From: Eopsaltria australis
Lineage: Eukaryota > Chordata > Aves > Passeriformes > Petroicidae
Reading direction: 5' to 3'
Assembly: GCA_034509425.1 (NCBI GenBank)
Contig: JAVTVJ010000796.1
Span: forward strand, 248,001-312,000
Length of the DNA: 64,000 nt
In this document: one piece after another, positions 38,601 through 53,945 of the stretch
Position numbering within the stretch: position 1 is the stretch's first letter
How the letters are laid out: each line of letters starts with the position of its first letter
The notes under the pieces: model-generated
Databases searched by the model: none
What the model saw: the letters and a program-made list of their open reading frames with translations, nothing else
What the model was told of the DNA's origin: nothing
Translations under genes and position numbers: made by a program

Positions 38601-39123
38601 TGCTTTGCTGTAGTTGTCTTGCTGTGAGGGTGGGGATGTTGAGTTGCTGAACTTTCTGTGATCAGGAGGATTAAGTCAGTTTTTTGACTAACTGTAGTGC
38701 AGTGTAGTGACTGTCACATCCTCTGGGGAGGTGCTTGGGCTGTTCATGAAGCATCTCTTGTCTGAGAGAGGTTTTAAAGCTGCCTGTCCTGAGAGCCTCA
38801 ACAGCCCTTCCCCCACAGGCTGCTGAGGACTGGGGCGAGGCAGTCCTAACCTGCTCCTTAACGAGACCAAAGGGTGCCCCGTGCATTTCCTGCCTGCTGT
38901 TTCTGGCTGCAGGGCTGGGTGGGGAGCAGCACCTGAGCAGCCCCGTGCTCATTGTGTCCTTCCCGTGCAGATCAAGCGCCGTGCTTCCGAAGCACTGCCA
39001 GAACTGCTGCGCCCTGTCACCCCCATCACCAATTTGGAAGGGACACTGCCTCAGGATCCCAGTGGCATTTTTGGGTTGGTATCAAATCTGGAGCAGCTGG
39101 AGGTGGATGACTGGGAATTCTAG
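29611..39123 (+). CDS. STRADA: STRADA: STE20-related pseudokinase, LKB1 adaptor, 431 aa, 12 coding exons
   Basis: Pseudokinase that binds and allosterically activates the tumour-suppressor kinase LKB1/STK11 together with MO25/CAB39, and holds LKB1 in the cytoplasm. Coding exons: 29611-29646, 30843-30900, 31832-31860, 34989-35091, 35583-35704, 35821-35929, 36044-36167, 36611-36782, 37370-37474, 37616-37857, 38524-38566, 38971-39123 (TAG). The protein starts [12 protein letters not shown] and is 431 aa, the same length as human. The kinase-like domain spans about aa 69-379. Pseudokinase hallmarks are visible: HRD is replaced by HRS (193-195), DFG by GLR (213-215), and the beta-3 lysine region reads VTVRR. 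The C-terminal WEF (429-431) is the known MO25-binding motif. The exon at 29601-29646 has alternative upstream acceptors in the 5' UTR (cgcag near 29564; cacag at 29600). Confidence 0.96.
31475..31550 (-). mobile_element. CR1 LINE tail in a STRADA intron
   Basis: The string 'aatcacagaattgtttgggt' followed by 'tggaagggacctttaaagat' is a classic reverse-complement CR1 3' end. Only about 75 bases remain. Minus orientation. Confidence 0.8.
31861..34988 (+). other. STRADA: Largest STRADA intron (3.1 kb), no other feature recognised
   Basis: This intron lies between exons 31832-31860 and 34989-35091. It is AT-rich, with a G-rich patch at about 32690-32760. I found no coding exon, RNA gene or clear repeat inside it. 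Confidence 0.6.
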
Positions 39124-40400
39124 AAAAATAGGGACTACACTGAGGAGGATCTTTCTGGACATCGTAATTTATTGGTCCTGTTCATAAAAGCTGATAAATG
39201 TTACACACAGAGGAGTTTACAGGTCCTTGGGAAGCAACTTCAGCTGCCTGTTTACTTAAGAAGTAGCCTGGATACAAATGGACAGACCTGAGCTGGAAAA
39301 GGATCAACCCAAGGAACTGTGGAGTATTCCAGAAGGTGCAGTGCCCGGAGCCCCCATTCTTGCACCTGAGCACTGGTAGAGCACTCAAGGGGATTGAGTG
39401 AGTCTGTGTAGTTATGGTCTCTATTTGTGTTCCTAAAAATCACTGGCTTCCTCACAGCTCAGGCTGCATGTCCCTGCCCTCTTTGGTTCTTTCTCTTTTA
39501 AGGGTGCCTTAGAGTTGAGGGGAGGTGGGCAGCTTTTAGTTTTGGGCATTCTCTTAGAACTAGTCAGGTTCCTGTAACAGTGTTGTCACAGGGCAAGTTT
39601 TAATGGGGGGAAAAAGGGATTATATTTCTTAGTTACTGCTTCGTGATGAAACATGGGAGATCAAAGATAAGCTGATGCCATTCCAGGCACTCCTGCTGCA
39701 CTGGGCATTCCTCTGCAGCACTGGGTTCTTCCAGTCTGGAGAGGGCTTTTGAAGTCTTCTCACTCGATGCTGAGCACTCTGAACTCCAGGTCAGACAGGA
39801 CCTTCCAGCCTCCCCTTCCAGCTTCCTGGTTCCCAGAGCAGTGTGGATGCCTGTACAATGTACCAGCTTTTTCATCCCCTTCCAGTTGAACTTCATGTTA
39901 GCTGGGCTGGTTTCACAGCATGAAACACTCTTACCTGCCTGTTCTCAGTGACTTACCCTGGCACAGAGGAAAAGTAAATTGATTTTCATGCTGAACGTCT
40001 TGCTCACAACTCCTGTACAGAATTGAACTTTAACCTTTCCATTACTACTGCTGTTCTGCCTTCCCTCACTGACTGACAGGTAAAAGCTGCTCACGTGGCT
40101 CCCTGTGATTCATGGCTGTGTGACTCTGCCCTGCTGCTCTGGCAGCTCTCCCCCATTTCGTGGTGTTTGGTTTTTTTGGAGGTGTATTTAAGGCTTTTAG
40201 TTTGACTTTTCCAAGGACCATGGGTGCTGGAGGTCATCTGCTCTTTACTGAAGCACTGAGAATCCTTGTGTAGGTGCAGTTGATGGGAGTAGTGGTGCTG
40301 GCAACAGGTCCTTCTTGTGTTTATAAACTGTACTTGAACCCAGATAAAGTTTGTTACTCTAGTTTTTTTCCAAAACAAATAAAATATTTCTGAAGTTGTT
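39124..40400 (+). other. STRADA: STRADA 3' UTR with poly(A) signal
   Basis: Non-coding part of the last STRADA exon after the TAG at 39121-39123. A canonical AATAAA lies at 40378-40383, followed by T- and GT-rich sequence (gttgttttttaag, ctgctgtttgtgc), giving cleavage near 40400. The 3' end is only about 300 bases from the convergent RNF113 poly(A) site. Confidence 0.75.
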
Positions 40401-40730
40401 TTTTAAGTCTGCTGTTTGTGCAGGATGATGAAGTGAATCACAGAGGGTGACACAGGCTGGCTGTGCATGCATGTTAGGAGTGAAACAGCAGCACCGTGGT
40501 CACAAGCAGCAATTACAAACTGAACATTCACCCTCCTTCCCCAGCTGCACTCGGGGGTTCTGGGGGGAGCAGGTGGCTCACTCAGCCCTTGGGTCTTGCC
40601 TGTCCTGCCTTGTGCTCCCACAGGGCAGCAAAGACAGAGTCCAGCACCGGTGGACACGGTGCAGTAGCTGCTGGTTGGATACACAACCCCTGGCTACAGC
40701 TGTGAGCTTTTTCTTTCCTCCTACAAAAGC

Positions 40731-40736
40731 TTTATT
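40731..40736 (-). terminator. RNF113 poly(A) signal (AATAAA on the minus strand)
   Basis: TTTATT on the plus strand reads AATAAA on the minus strand, 24 bases past the RNF113 stop codon (complement of cta at 40761-40763). It is followed on the minus strand by gcttttgtaggagg. This implies a very short 3' UTR. Confidence 0.6.
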
Positions 40737-40760
40737 CAGTTATGTACAAGGCATGTTTTG

Positions 40761-45819
<5,059 letters not shown>

Positions 45820-46220
45820 GTGCCGCCGATGCCGCGGATCCGGGCGTGGAGCGGCGCCGGAGCGGCCGGCGCGGGCAGCGCCCCCTGCGGGCACGGAGGA
45901 CTCAGCGCCCCGGGCGGGGCCGGGGGTCCCGGGGGTCCCGGGCGTGTCCCCCGATCCCGATTCCCGATCCCGATTCCCGATCCCGATCCTCCATCCCCGA
46001 TGCTGCATTCCGTCCCCTCCCTGCGCTCTGCAGCCCCCCTGCTCCTTCCCGCGCCCCCTGAGCCCGGCAAGGGGGCTGTTTCCCCGTTTCCCCTCCGTCT
46101 CCCGCGGCCCCGGCGTGTTTCCAAGGCAACGGGGACGCCGCTGGGCTCCTGCGACCCCCGGCCCCGGGCGGGCACAGGCGGGAACCCCGGGAACCCCCCC
46201 GGCATCACCCGCTGCCCTGC
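45820..46220 (-). promoter_or_regulatory. RNF113 CpG-rich promoter region
   Basis: The GC- and CpG-rich block starts within the first three exons of RNF113 (from about 45.07 kb) and extends upstream on the minus strand. No TATA box was found. A short direct repeat of 'cccgatcccgatt' occurs at about 45950-45995. Long open frames on both strands here are a by-product of high GC and are not taken as genes. Confidence 0.6.
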
Positions 46221-46236
46221 GTAGGCGTGAGCAGGG

Positions 46237-46361
46237 GCGTGTGTGTGTGTGTGTGTGTGTGTACATGTGTGTACACGTGTGTACGTGTGTCTGTGTGTGT
46301 GTGTACGTGTGTGTGTGTGTGTGTGTGTGTACGTGTGTGTACACGTGTGTACGTGTGTGTA

Positions 46362-46392
<31 letters not shown>

Positions 46393-46453
46393 ACATGTGT
46401 GTACACGTGTGTACGTGTGTGTACACGTGTGTACGTGTGTCTGTGTGTGTGCA
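46237..46453. repeat. Compound TG/AC microsatellite with regular GTAC interruptions
   Basis: About 215 bases of alternating purine-pyrimidine sequence, mostly (GT)n on the plus strand. It is interrupted by gtac, tacacgtg and tacatgtg steps in a recurring pattern (for example 'gtgtacacgtgtgtacgtgt'). It lies about 420 bases upstream of the RNF113 start. Confidence 0.92.
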
Positions 46454-47865
46454 GGTGTGAGCCCAGGCAGAAGGGACAGCGAAGTTCCCCCCCCGCTGTC
46501 CCGCACGAGGCTCCTCTCCCGGTGATTAACAGCCCTGTATCTGAAGTGCGGTCAATGGGATAATTAATAATCTGGCAAACAAGCAGATTCCGTGAGATAG
46601 GATCGGTGACAGCTGCGAGGATGGAGGGGCCTCTCTGAACACGAGCGTTTTCCCAAGATCTGTGAGGTTTTCACCGTGTGTTGGACAATGATCAGCAGCA
46701 ATGGTTGCGGCTGCTGTGCTCATTCTCCTCCCACGCACCTGCCCCGGTTCCGGGACAGCGAGGAGGTCCCTCGGATGCTCCTTGGATGCTCCTCTGTCCC
46801 CACGCCCTGCTGGACGAGGGCTCTGCAGCCCTCTGGTCTCTGCAGGGCCCTCGGGCTGTGCCCGTCCCACCGCTGGCTCACATCTGGAGTGGAACTCCTC
46901 CTTTATTGGCACAGCCTGCTCAGCTCAGAGGCTCTTTGGGCATCGCAGAGTGACACAGGTGGTAAATCACATCACTGCTGTCTCCTTGGCCAGGAAACAC
47001 TCCCATGAATTCCTCAGTCATGGTTTTAGTGCAGAGAATTACAGACAAACTGCTCACAGAGCACCTGTCCCTGCCACTGGACTCAGGCTTTGGGCCACCT
47101 CCAGCCAGGGTTTGGCTCTTTCCAGCAGCACCACATTGTGTTCAGGAGCCAAACAAGAACATTTGTTCCTGCATCATCATTTTCAAAGATATTCCCATCA
47201 CTCCATTGTATCTTTTCCTCCATTTATGGCCCATTGGAAGGCTTTGGGAGCTTAGGGTAAAGTCCCCAGAGCCACAGGTTCCTGCTGCCTCTCTTCTGGC
47301 TCATGGCCATTCCAACTTCCTCATCTGGAGTGAAACCACCTCCAGATTTTAACTACTAATATTTATATTTGTTTCTGCTGTTTTGCCGTGTTTCTGGGGA
47401 AATCCCAGCCCTCCAAACACCAGGGGAAGCTGCCTTTATAGTGCAGGCAGTGCTTTTGCTGGGCCCGTGGGACCCTGCCCTGGCAGATCCACCGCGCTCC
47501 TCGCACAGCCCCGCTCCCACGCTGGGCTCAGCAGCTCTCCACGGAATGAACCCTGCATTTCTGAAACCATCACAGCTCAGTTTTGCCTCTCTGGGGGGTG
47601 AGGAGCGGGGAGTACTGGAATCCTCCCTTCCTGCTGCTGTCTGATAAGATCCTTCCTATGCAAACCGTGAGTTGAGGTGCATCTGTGGGAAATTCGGCTG
47701 TTGCAGGCGCTGGAGGGATGGATCCTTTGGGATGCTGCAGGATCCCTTACCGGGGTGGGCGAGTGCCACGCGGGGAGAGCCCAAGGCGGTGTCCAAAGCC
47801 TGGAGCGAAGCCAATCTGCACACGCAGCTCGTGGGAGACAGACTGGAAAGGCTAATTAATTACGG
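46454..47865. other. Intergenic stretch, no gene recognised
   Basis: Moderately GC-rich unique sequence between the TG microsatellite and the CpG island at 47.87 kb. Open frames up to about 180 codons exist but show no recognisable domain, codon pattern or splice-flanked exon. I see nothing to annotate. Confidence 0.5.
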
Positions 47866-48760
47866 CGGGGGTAATTGCACCCTGTGCCAGAAAGCGGCAG
47901 GGCCGCTCCCGGGGTCGGCGGTGCGGGCTCGGGGAGGCTGCGGGCGGCCAGGGAGTGGAGCTGGGAGTCGAGGGGAGCGGGGAAGGTCCGGGGCCAGGGG
48001 CTGGCTGCACACAAAGGAGCGAGCGGCTGGAAGCCGGCTCGACGCCGAGAGCCAATCGCTGCTGCGGCCCCGCGATAAAAGGGCTCGGAGCCGGCGGTGG
48101 GAGCGCAGGAAGCGGCTCCGCTCCACGGCCACGGCCTCTGCGGCGGGACCCGGGCACCGAGCACCGGGCACAGAGCCCCCGGCACCGGGCACGGCCCCGA
48201 GCCGCCCGCGGACCCTCCTGCTCGGCGGTGAGCTCGGCTCGGCTCGGGGCGGCGGGAGGCGAGACAATGCCGGCCCCGGGTGCGGGAGCGGGGGCTCCTC
48301 CGCACCGGGGATCCCCGAGCACGCAGGGCTGGGGGAGCTGGGGAGAGCCCGAGCGATCGGCGGGGACGGGGAGCAGGGATGGAGAGGAGCGGGGAACGCG
48401 CAGGGAGAGCCCCGGGAAGCGGCGGCGCTGGGCAGGAGCCGCCCCGCAGACCGGGGCTCATCCCCGGAGCCCCCGCACGGCCCCGGAGCTGCTCGGGTTT
48501 GGGGGAGGCTCGGCCGAGGGGTCGCGGGAGGCGGATTTGGGGGTCGGAAGGGGGGCTGCTGTTGCCGGGGGCAGGAGGGCGCTGCCGGAGGCCGGAGCCG
48601 GCTGGGGAGCGGTGCCGGGGTGCCCGGGCGAGCCCCGGGAGAGGCTCCGGCTCCCGGCGGGGCGAGCGGGCCTGCGCTGCCCGGATCCGCTCCGGGGGTG
48701 CGCGTTTGGGGCACATTGCGGGGCTGTGATTCCCTCTTTGTTGTGTGCTGCAGTACATGC
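47866..48760 (+). promoter_or_regulatory. Unassigned CpG island; candidate distal LIMD2 promoter and non-coding first exon
   Basis: This dense CpG block holds a TATA-like 'gcgataaaagggc' at about 48070-48082. A GC-rich stretch follows and ends in a good donor, cggcg|gtgagc (GT at 48228-48229). On the plus strand the next recognised gene is LIMD2, whose ATG exon (55551-55670) is preceded by an acceptor and so needs an upstream non-coding exon. A first exon of about 48100-48227 with a 7.3 kb intron would fit. Alternatives are a non-coding RNA promoter or a second RNF113 upstream element. The several-hundred-codon open frames here lack any recognised domain and look like GC artefacts. Confidence 0.4.
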
Positions 48761-48884
48761 CCGAGGGGGGCTGGACAGATCCATTTTATTAAGCTGATCG
48801 GAAAGAGCAGAGATGGAAGAAAAACCTGTTAGATCCCGACTCCCTTTTCCCCCTCCGTTAATGCCTGCCAATTCTCCGCGGTGT

Positions 48885-48965
48885 GTCTCCTGCCACCTCA
48901 TCCAGCCTGGATTTAAACCTTTCCAGCGACAGGTCTTTCATCACTTCCCTGGGGAAGCTGTTGCA
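48885..48965 (-). mobile_element. Possible old CR1/L3-like fragment
   Basis: 'cctcatccagcctggattta' followed by 'aacctttccagcgacagg' and 'ttccctggggaagctg' resembles the antisense CR1/L3 3' region, but it is degraded. The assignment is weak. Confidence 0.35.
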
Positions 48966-48984
48966 TGACTGTGAGATTTAATAA

Positions 48985-49215
48985 CAACAGAAATGCCCTG
49001 GGCTCTGACATAACCCTTAACAGCCAGGGATCTCCCAGGGCTTCACAAAGGAGAGCAGCTCTGTTTTCATCCAGGGAGGGGCAGAAAAAGGAACAGAAAA
49101 AATGAAATTATTTATCCACTGCCACCCAAAATAAGCAGCAATCTTAGGAATCAAGTCCAGGTCTCCTGAAACCCAGTCTGGTGCTGTAACTACTGTGTTT
49201 GAGCCAGCCTGATCT
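48985..49215 (+). mobile_element. Ancient MIR/CORE-SINE-like relic
   Basis: The order of motifs is that of MIR-type amniote SINEs: 'cagggcttcacaaagg', an A-rich stretch with 'aaattatttatccactgcca', then 'ggaatcaagtccaggtctcc', 'tgaaacccagtctggtgctg' and 'taactactg'. The last part matches the MIR 3' core 'acccaggtctcctgactcccagt...gctctaaccacta'. Divergence is high, as expected for an ancient element. Confidence 0.5.
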
Positions 49216-50490
49216 GCCTAATCCCCTTGGATCACTTCAAACAAGCTGAGGTACCTTGTAGATCATATTTTAGAACAATTTTCTGCTGCTTTTTTTCATG
49301 GTGCGGATATCAGTTTTGAAAAAATCTGATAATCCAGCCTTGAAAATTGGGCTTTGTCCACCAAAGACGTCGTGTGAGGGCTCTCACAGGGAAGACATCT
49401 GGTGCCTCAGCTGAGCTGCTGTGTGTTGAAGGCCAGAAGTAGCACATCTGCAGTATTATTAATGTAATTACAAAATAATTGCAGGGCAACCGACCAAGCT
49501 TAGTGTGAAACAGCCCCAGTGTCAATGTCCTTTTCAAATGGGAGCCCTGCAAGAAGCAAGTTCCCAGTTCCAAGGTGAGGGTCTGTCAGAACCAGCCTCT
49601 TGGGCTTTGCAAAGTGGCTGGATGCATCTTCATTCTTACACTGCTCCAAACCAGGTTCCTGACCTTTTTTGGTCAGCAAAAATCCCATGAGACTTCTCAT
49701 TAGGGAGAGGAATTCCTCTCCTGGTTTCCTTCAGTGGGTAACTCCTGGGCATCTTCAACTACTCCTCTGGTCCTGAAAGGTGACGGAGTTTTTCTTTTCC
49801 TTTCCTCCCACCCTCAGCTCCTCCAGGGTTTTTCCAGGCAGCTGCCATGTCTCCCCAAGACACGTCTGCTTTCCCATCCCAGTTAAGTCATTTTTTATCT
49901 GCCATCTGGGGGTGTTGCAGCGCTTACCTCGCTCTTAGCAAAAGCCCTGGGATGGAAAACGTTAAATCTGGACAAAAGGATTATTGCAATATCAATGCTA
50001 AGCACACATTAGACACATTTCTCACTCCTGTGGTGTGCCCATGAGCCTCCCCACATGTCCAGCTGGGGGTTTTCAGTGACAGGGTGCCTCAGCATCCTCT
50101 GATGTGCCTCTCCAGGGATTGCTTTTCCCAGCACACTCATTGCTCCACTGGAATCTCGTGGATTTCAGAGAACCAGATCCTATGCTGGGCTCTAAGGCTC
50201 CTTAGATCCTAAAAGGGAGGATAGAGGTGGAGGCTGAAAATAGCCAGGGCAGCTCAAAAAGAATGATCTTTGGAGAGTTTTAACTACCAATATGGTTTTG
50301 GTCATGTTTTGTTCTTATAAAATCTGCATTTGGACAGGGAACAGTGGTTTTTGTAGGGCTTGTATGGAGGCAGGGACCATGGAAAGGGGTTTGGAGTTTT
50401 GGAGTGCTTGGAACTGGACTCACTCCTGCTCTTGCTGCAGGTGATGAAACAGCAAAAGCTTTTTGTGGGTTCTCTTGGGGCTCAAGAGAT
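49216..50490. other. Intergenic or putative LIMD2 intron sequence, nothing recognised
   Basis: Unique sequence with no recognised exon, RNA gene or repeat. It would be intronic if LIMD2 transcription starts at the 48.1 kb island. Confidence 0.45.
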
Positions 50491-50494
50491 GGGC

Positions 50495-50655
50495 TCACCT
50501 CATGGAATCAGAGAACCCTTCAGGTTGGAAAAGTCCTCTAAGCTCATGAAGTCCAGCCAGTCCCCCAGCACTGCCAAGGCCACCACTAAACCATGTCCCC
50601 AAGAGGCCTTTAAACCCCTCCAGGGATGGGGACTCCACCATGGGAAATGCCAGTC
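50495..50655 (-). mobile_element. CR1 LINE fragment
   Basis: 'ggaatcagagaacccttcag' then 'gttggaaaagtcctctaag', 'aagtccagccagtccccc' and 'cctccagggatggggactcc' match the antisense CR1 3' region. Minus orientation. Confidence 0.8.
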
Positions 50656-50659
50656 CAAA

Positions 50660-52510
50660 GTCTGTCAGCAACAGGTGAGATTCCACAGGAGGAAATCAGC
50701 CAAGGTAACACTGAGAGGTTGTGTTAGAGGAAGGAGGAAATGACAGCAATTACAGCCCCATTAATTGGAGCACGAGGAAAGGTTGGTTCCTAGAACAGGT
50801 TCTGGAGGAGCAATCAAAGCTGTGCTGCTGGGAAGCAGAATCAAATGCTGGGTGGATTTAACACAGACCATGTCAGGATGGCTCAGTGTCTGCCTTGGCT
50901 ATGACAAATGACTTCTGAAACAACAGGGCCTCGTGATGGAGCCCCAAGGAAATGATTATTTTAGGTGGAGACAGGAAAAAGGACAGGGAAAAGAGAGCAA
51001 AATGGAAGGAGGACACTTGGATTCTTCTGCAAGGAGGGATGTAAGGACACACCAGGCCAGAGATTTCCAGGGGTGCTGGGGTTTTGTATCAGAATGCCAA
51101 GGTGTGAGATCTCCCAGGTGTGGAGCTGCCAGAGCAGCTCACCTGTTTGCATCCTTGGTGCCTGTGGCAGCACAGAACCCACCATGTGAGAACAGGTTAA
51201 AGGAAATTGCTTCCCCTGAATGTGGCCACTCTTTATGAATCCCAGAGAGGGAATGTGTGATGGGAGAACTGATGTCTAATGGTTCCTGGATGTGCATTTG
51301 TGCAGGAAAGCAGGAGGTGATGTTCCCAGCGTGGTTTATGGAAGAGGAGCTGCCAAGGGGAGGGGAGGAGCAGGAGCTGCTGTTTGCCTGTGGTTTTTAT
51401 TGCACCCCATTAGTCCCATTCCCAGGGCTCCCAAGGTTGCTCCCAGTGCAGCACTTTTGTCCAGTGTCCAGTCTGAACCTCTCAACCTGCAATTTCCATC
51501 TGGCACTGCTGAGAATTTGTCTCTGCTTGGAAAAGTCTCCTCTCATCCTCCTGGCAGGATTTCTGCTGTGCTGCTCTGCTCTGCTTGGACTCCCAGCGAG
51601 ACAGGAGATCCCAGGGAGCAGATCATGATTCCATTCAGATCATGATTTTTACTGGATGCCATTAAACACAGCCACAGCCCCAGGATGGGCTGCCTCAGTT
51701 TCTCCTTCTGGAAAGCAGATGAATCCCAGCAGCATCCTCTGGCCCTGGGCCCCCTCACTGGGAGGCAGGAGCAGGGACCAGCCCAGCTCCCCGGGCCCTG
51801 GTGCTTCAGGGCTGTGCAGCTCCTGCTCAGGGGAGGCAGGGATGAAGGTGGGAGAGGGGAGCAGGTGGGCAGGGGCTTCCCTCGGGCCCCCCTGGCTCCT
51901 GTGGGTCCCCCATTGTTGCCCTGACAAAGACAGCCCTGTTCCTGCCCACAGCTATTCCTTGTCAGCATCCCTCAGCATTTGGGCTGCAGATTTCCTGCCC
52001 ACTGGCAGCCTTTCAAGAGGCAGAACGTGGATGGAAAGGGGATTAGTGGAGCTGGGGAAGGTGGCTCCTGGCCGTGGGGTGCAGGCAGGGCCAGGTCCCC
52101 TCCCCAGGAATCTCAGGAGCTGGGGAGGGGTGTCCCCAGAAAGGTCTGGATTCCCCTCCACCCCTGCCAAGCCAGCAGGGACCTGCCCTGGGTCCCCAGC
52201 ACCAGTGGGGTCAAGGGCTTGGCTCAAAGCCACCCAAGAGCCAAGACCTGGAGCTGAATTGGGGATTCCATGCCTAAAGTGGGAGCTGTGGCCCCTGGGC
52301 TCGCTCCATCATCCCTTCCCTGGCACTGCTGTGCCTGGCTCTGGGCTGGCCTGCTTGATGCTGGTTTTGCACCACACTTTGTTCATGGTGAGGGTCAACT
52401 GTGAGACCCCAAGAGTGCAGACACTGAGCCTTGGCAGCTGGGTGATTCCCAGGCTCAGGACATGGGCTCTTCCAGCTCCTGTGCGAGGGTTTCACTGATC
52501 CTGCAGGGGA
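50660..52510. other. Intergenic or putative LIMD2 intron sequence, nothing recognised
   Basis: GC-rich unique sequence. Several long open frames (up to about 280 codons at 51656-52498) have no recognised domains and lie in high-GC DNA where stop codons are rare. I do not call them genes. Confidence 0.45.
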
Positions 52511-52519
52511 TCTCGGGGA

Positions 52520-52588
52520 CATCCATCCATCCATCCATCCATCCATCCATCCATCCATCCATCCATCCATCCATCAATCCATCCATCC
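52520..52588. repeat. (CCAT)n microsatellite
   Basis: About 17 tandem copies of the tetranucleotide atcc, with one atca interruption near the 3' end. On the minus strand it would encode a spurious (MDGW)n repeat, which is not a gene. Confidence 0.95.
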
Positions 52589-52589
52589 C

Positions 52590-53870
52590 CACAGGCACCA
52601 GCTCAGCCCATGATCTCCTGGGGGAAAGGCCTGACAGCCCCTCCGAGGTGTCCCCTGCCCTGGGGATACTCCACATCCTCCGGGGATGGAGGGGGAAGGG
52701 GGCCCGGATCCCCCACGCCGTGCTCTGCCTTTGGGAGAGCCTCCTGCAGTGATCCCTGCAGGAAACAAACCCTTCCCGGGGCTGCTGATGGGAACCAAGT
52801 GGCACAGAGGGGCCTCCCGCAGCCACTCCTTCCCTGTGCTGGAGCCCCCGGGCTGGGAACGGGCTGGGAACGGCTGGAACAGCACTGGGGCAGCACTGGA
52901 ACAGCCCTGGGACAGCCCTGGTGGACCCTCTGGACAGGGGTTGGAAAGGCTCCCTGCACCCGTCCTGGCTGCGGGAATCGCGATCCTCGGAGCCAGGCTG
53001 GGATCGGGAATTGCCTGGAGGGGCACCCCAGGTGTTCCCTGTGCCCCCACCTGCCCCAGGTCAGGCAGGAAGGTGAGAGGGGCCGCAGGAAGCTGGGAGG
53101 GAAGGGCTCTGTGAGGGAAAAGCTCTGTGACCGAGCAGCGCTGCCTTCCTGCCCCCGAACTCCTCCCCGACCGCTCGGAGCCCCCAGTCCCTGCAGGCTG
53201 CAGGCAAAGGGGCTCCCCCTTGTCCTGAGCCAAGCACCCGAAACTGCTGCCAGAGCCGCAGAGGGGAACAGACCGGGCTGTGAGAGGGGCTGAGGGCTTT
53301 GGGGACAGGCTTTGGGACACTGAGATGCCGCGGGTCTGTGGGGACAGCCTCGGCTTTCTGCCTGTGCCCCCTCAAAGCCAGCGAGCCCCGAGGCTGCCGA
53401 GCCCCGGTGCAGGCTCGGTGGCAGCCGTGTGACAGCGTGTCCTCAGGCCCTGCCCGTGCCACCGCATCCCTCCTGCCCCGCCCGGGGCTGCTGCTGCTGC
53501 CCTGGGCTCCTGCCCTGCTCCTGGGATGTGACAGCAGCCGGGAGCCTCGAGAAGCCCTGCTGCAGCCTCTCGCCGGTTCTGGTTCCCTTATCGCCTCTGC
53601 ACACCCTTCCCCTCTGAGACTGCTGCTCTTGCCTCCTGCCCTTCGGCAGGAAGGGGAGTTTGCAGCTCCTGCTCCCGTGCCTGAAGGGCAGCGCCGAGGG
53701 GCAGCGGGACCAGCGGCTGCGAGAGCGCAGGGTACGTGCTGGGAGGGCTGGGAGAGAGGAGAGCAAGGGGCTGGGTGGAAAACATCCAGCCATGGGGTGG
53801 GATAAGGGAGGTGGAATTGAAGGGAAAGGGGTTTGGGAGCAAAGAAACAAATAATCGGTGAAAGTAATCA
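52590..53870. other. GC-rich non-coding stretch with a possible alternative LIMD2 5' exon
   Basis: No recognised protein. A plausible donor, gcagg|gtacgtgctgg, occurs at 53732 and could terminate an alternative LIMD2 leader exon closer to the gene than the 48.1 kb island. This is only a splice-motif observation. Confidence 0.3.
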
Positions 53871-53874
53871 TGTG

Positions 53875-53945
53875 CTTGTCAGAGAACCCCGGAATTGTTT
53901 GGGTTGAAGGGACCTTAAAGATCTCACTGCAGCCCCCACCTTGCA
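53875..53945 (-). mobile_element. CR1 LINE tail
   Basis: 'agagaaccccggaattgttt' followed by 'gggttgaagggaccttaaag' is the reverse complement of the CR1 3' end. About 70 bases remain. Minus orientation. Confidence 0.75.

Noticed and set aside
29611..39123. Possible loss-of-function STRADA because HRD and DFG motifs are missing
   Set aside because: STRADA is a natural pseudokinase; HRS and GLR at these positions are the normal state of the family.
47672..48832. A 386-codon open frame through the CpG island
   Set aside because: Stop codons are rare in such GC-rich DNA. The product is Gly/Arg/Ala/Pro low-complexity and other frames there are equally open.
51656..52498. A 280-codon open frame in the intergenic region
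   Set aside because: No recognisable domain, no splice context and GC-rich composition. Overlapping frames on both strands are similarly long.
52455..52826. Protein-like MDGW repeats on the minus strand
   Set aside because: These come from translating the (CCAT)n microsatellite at 52520-52588.
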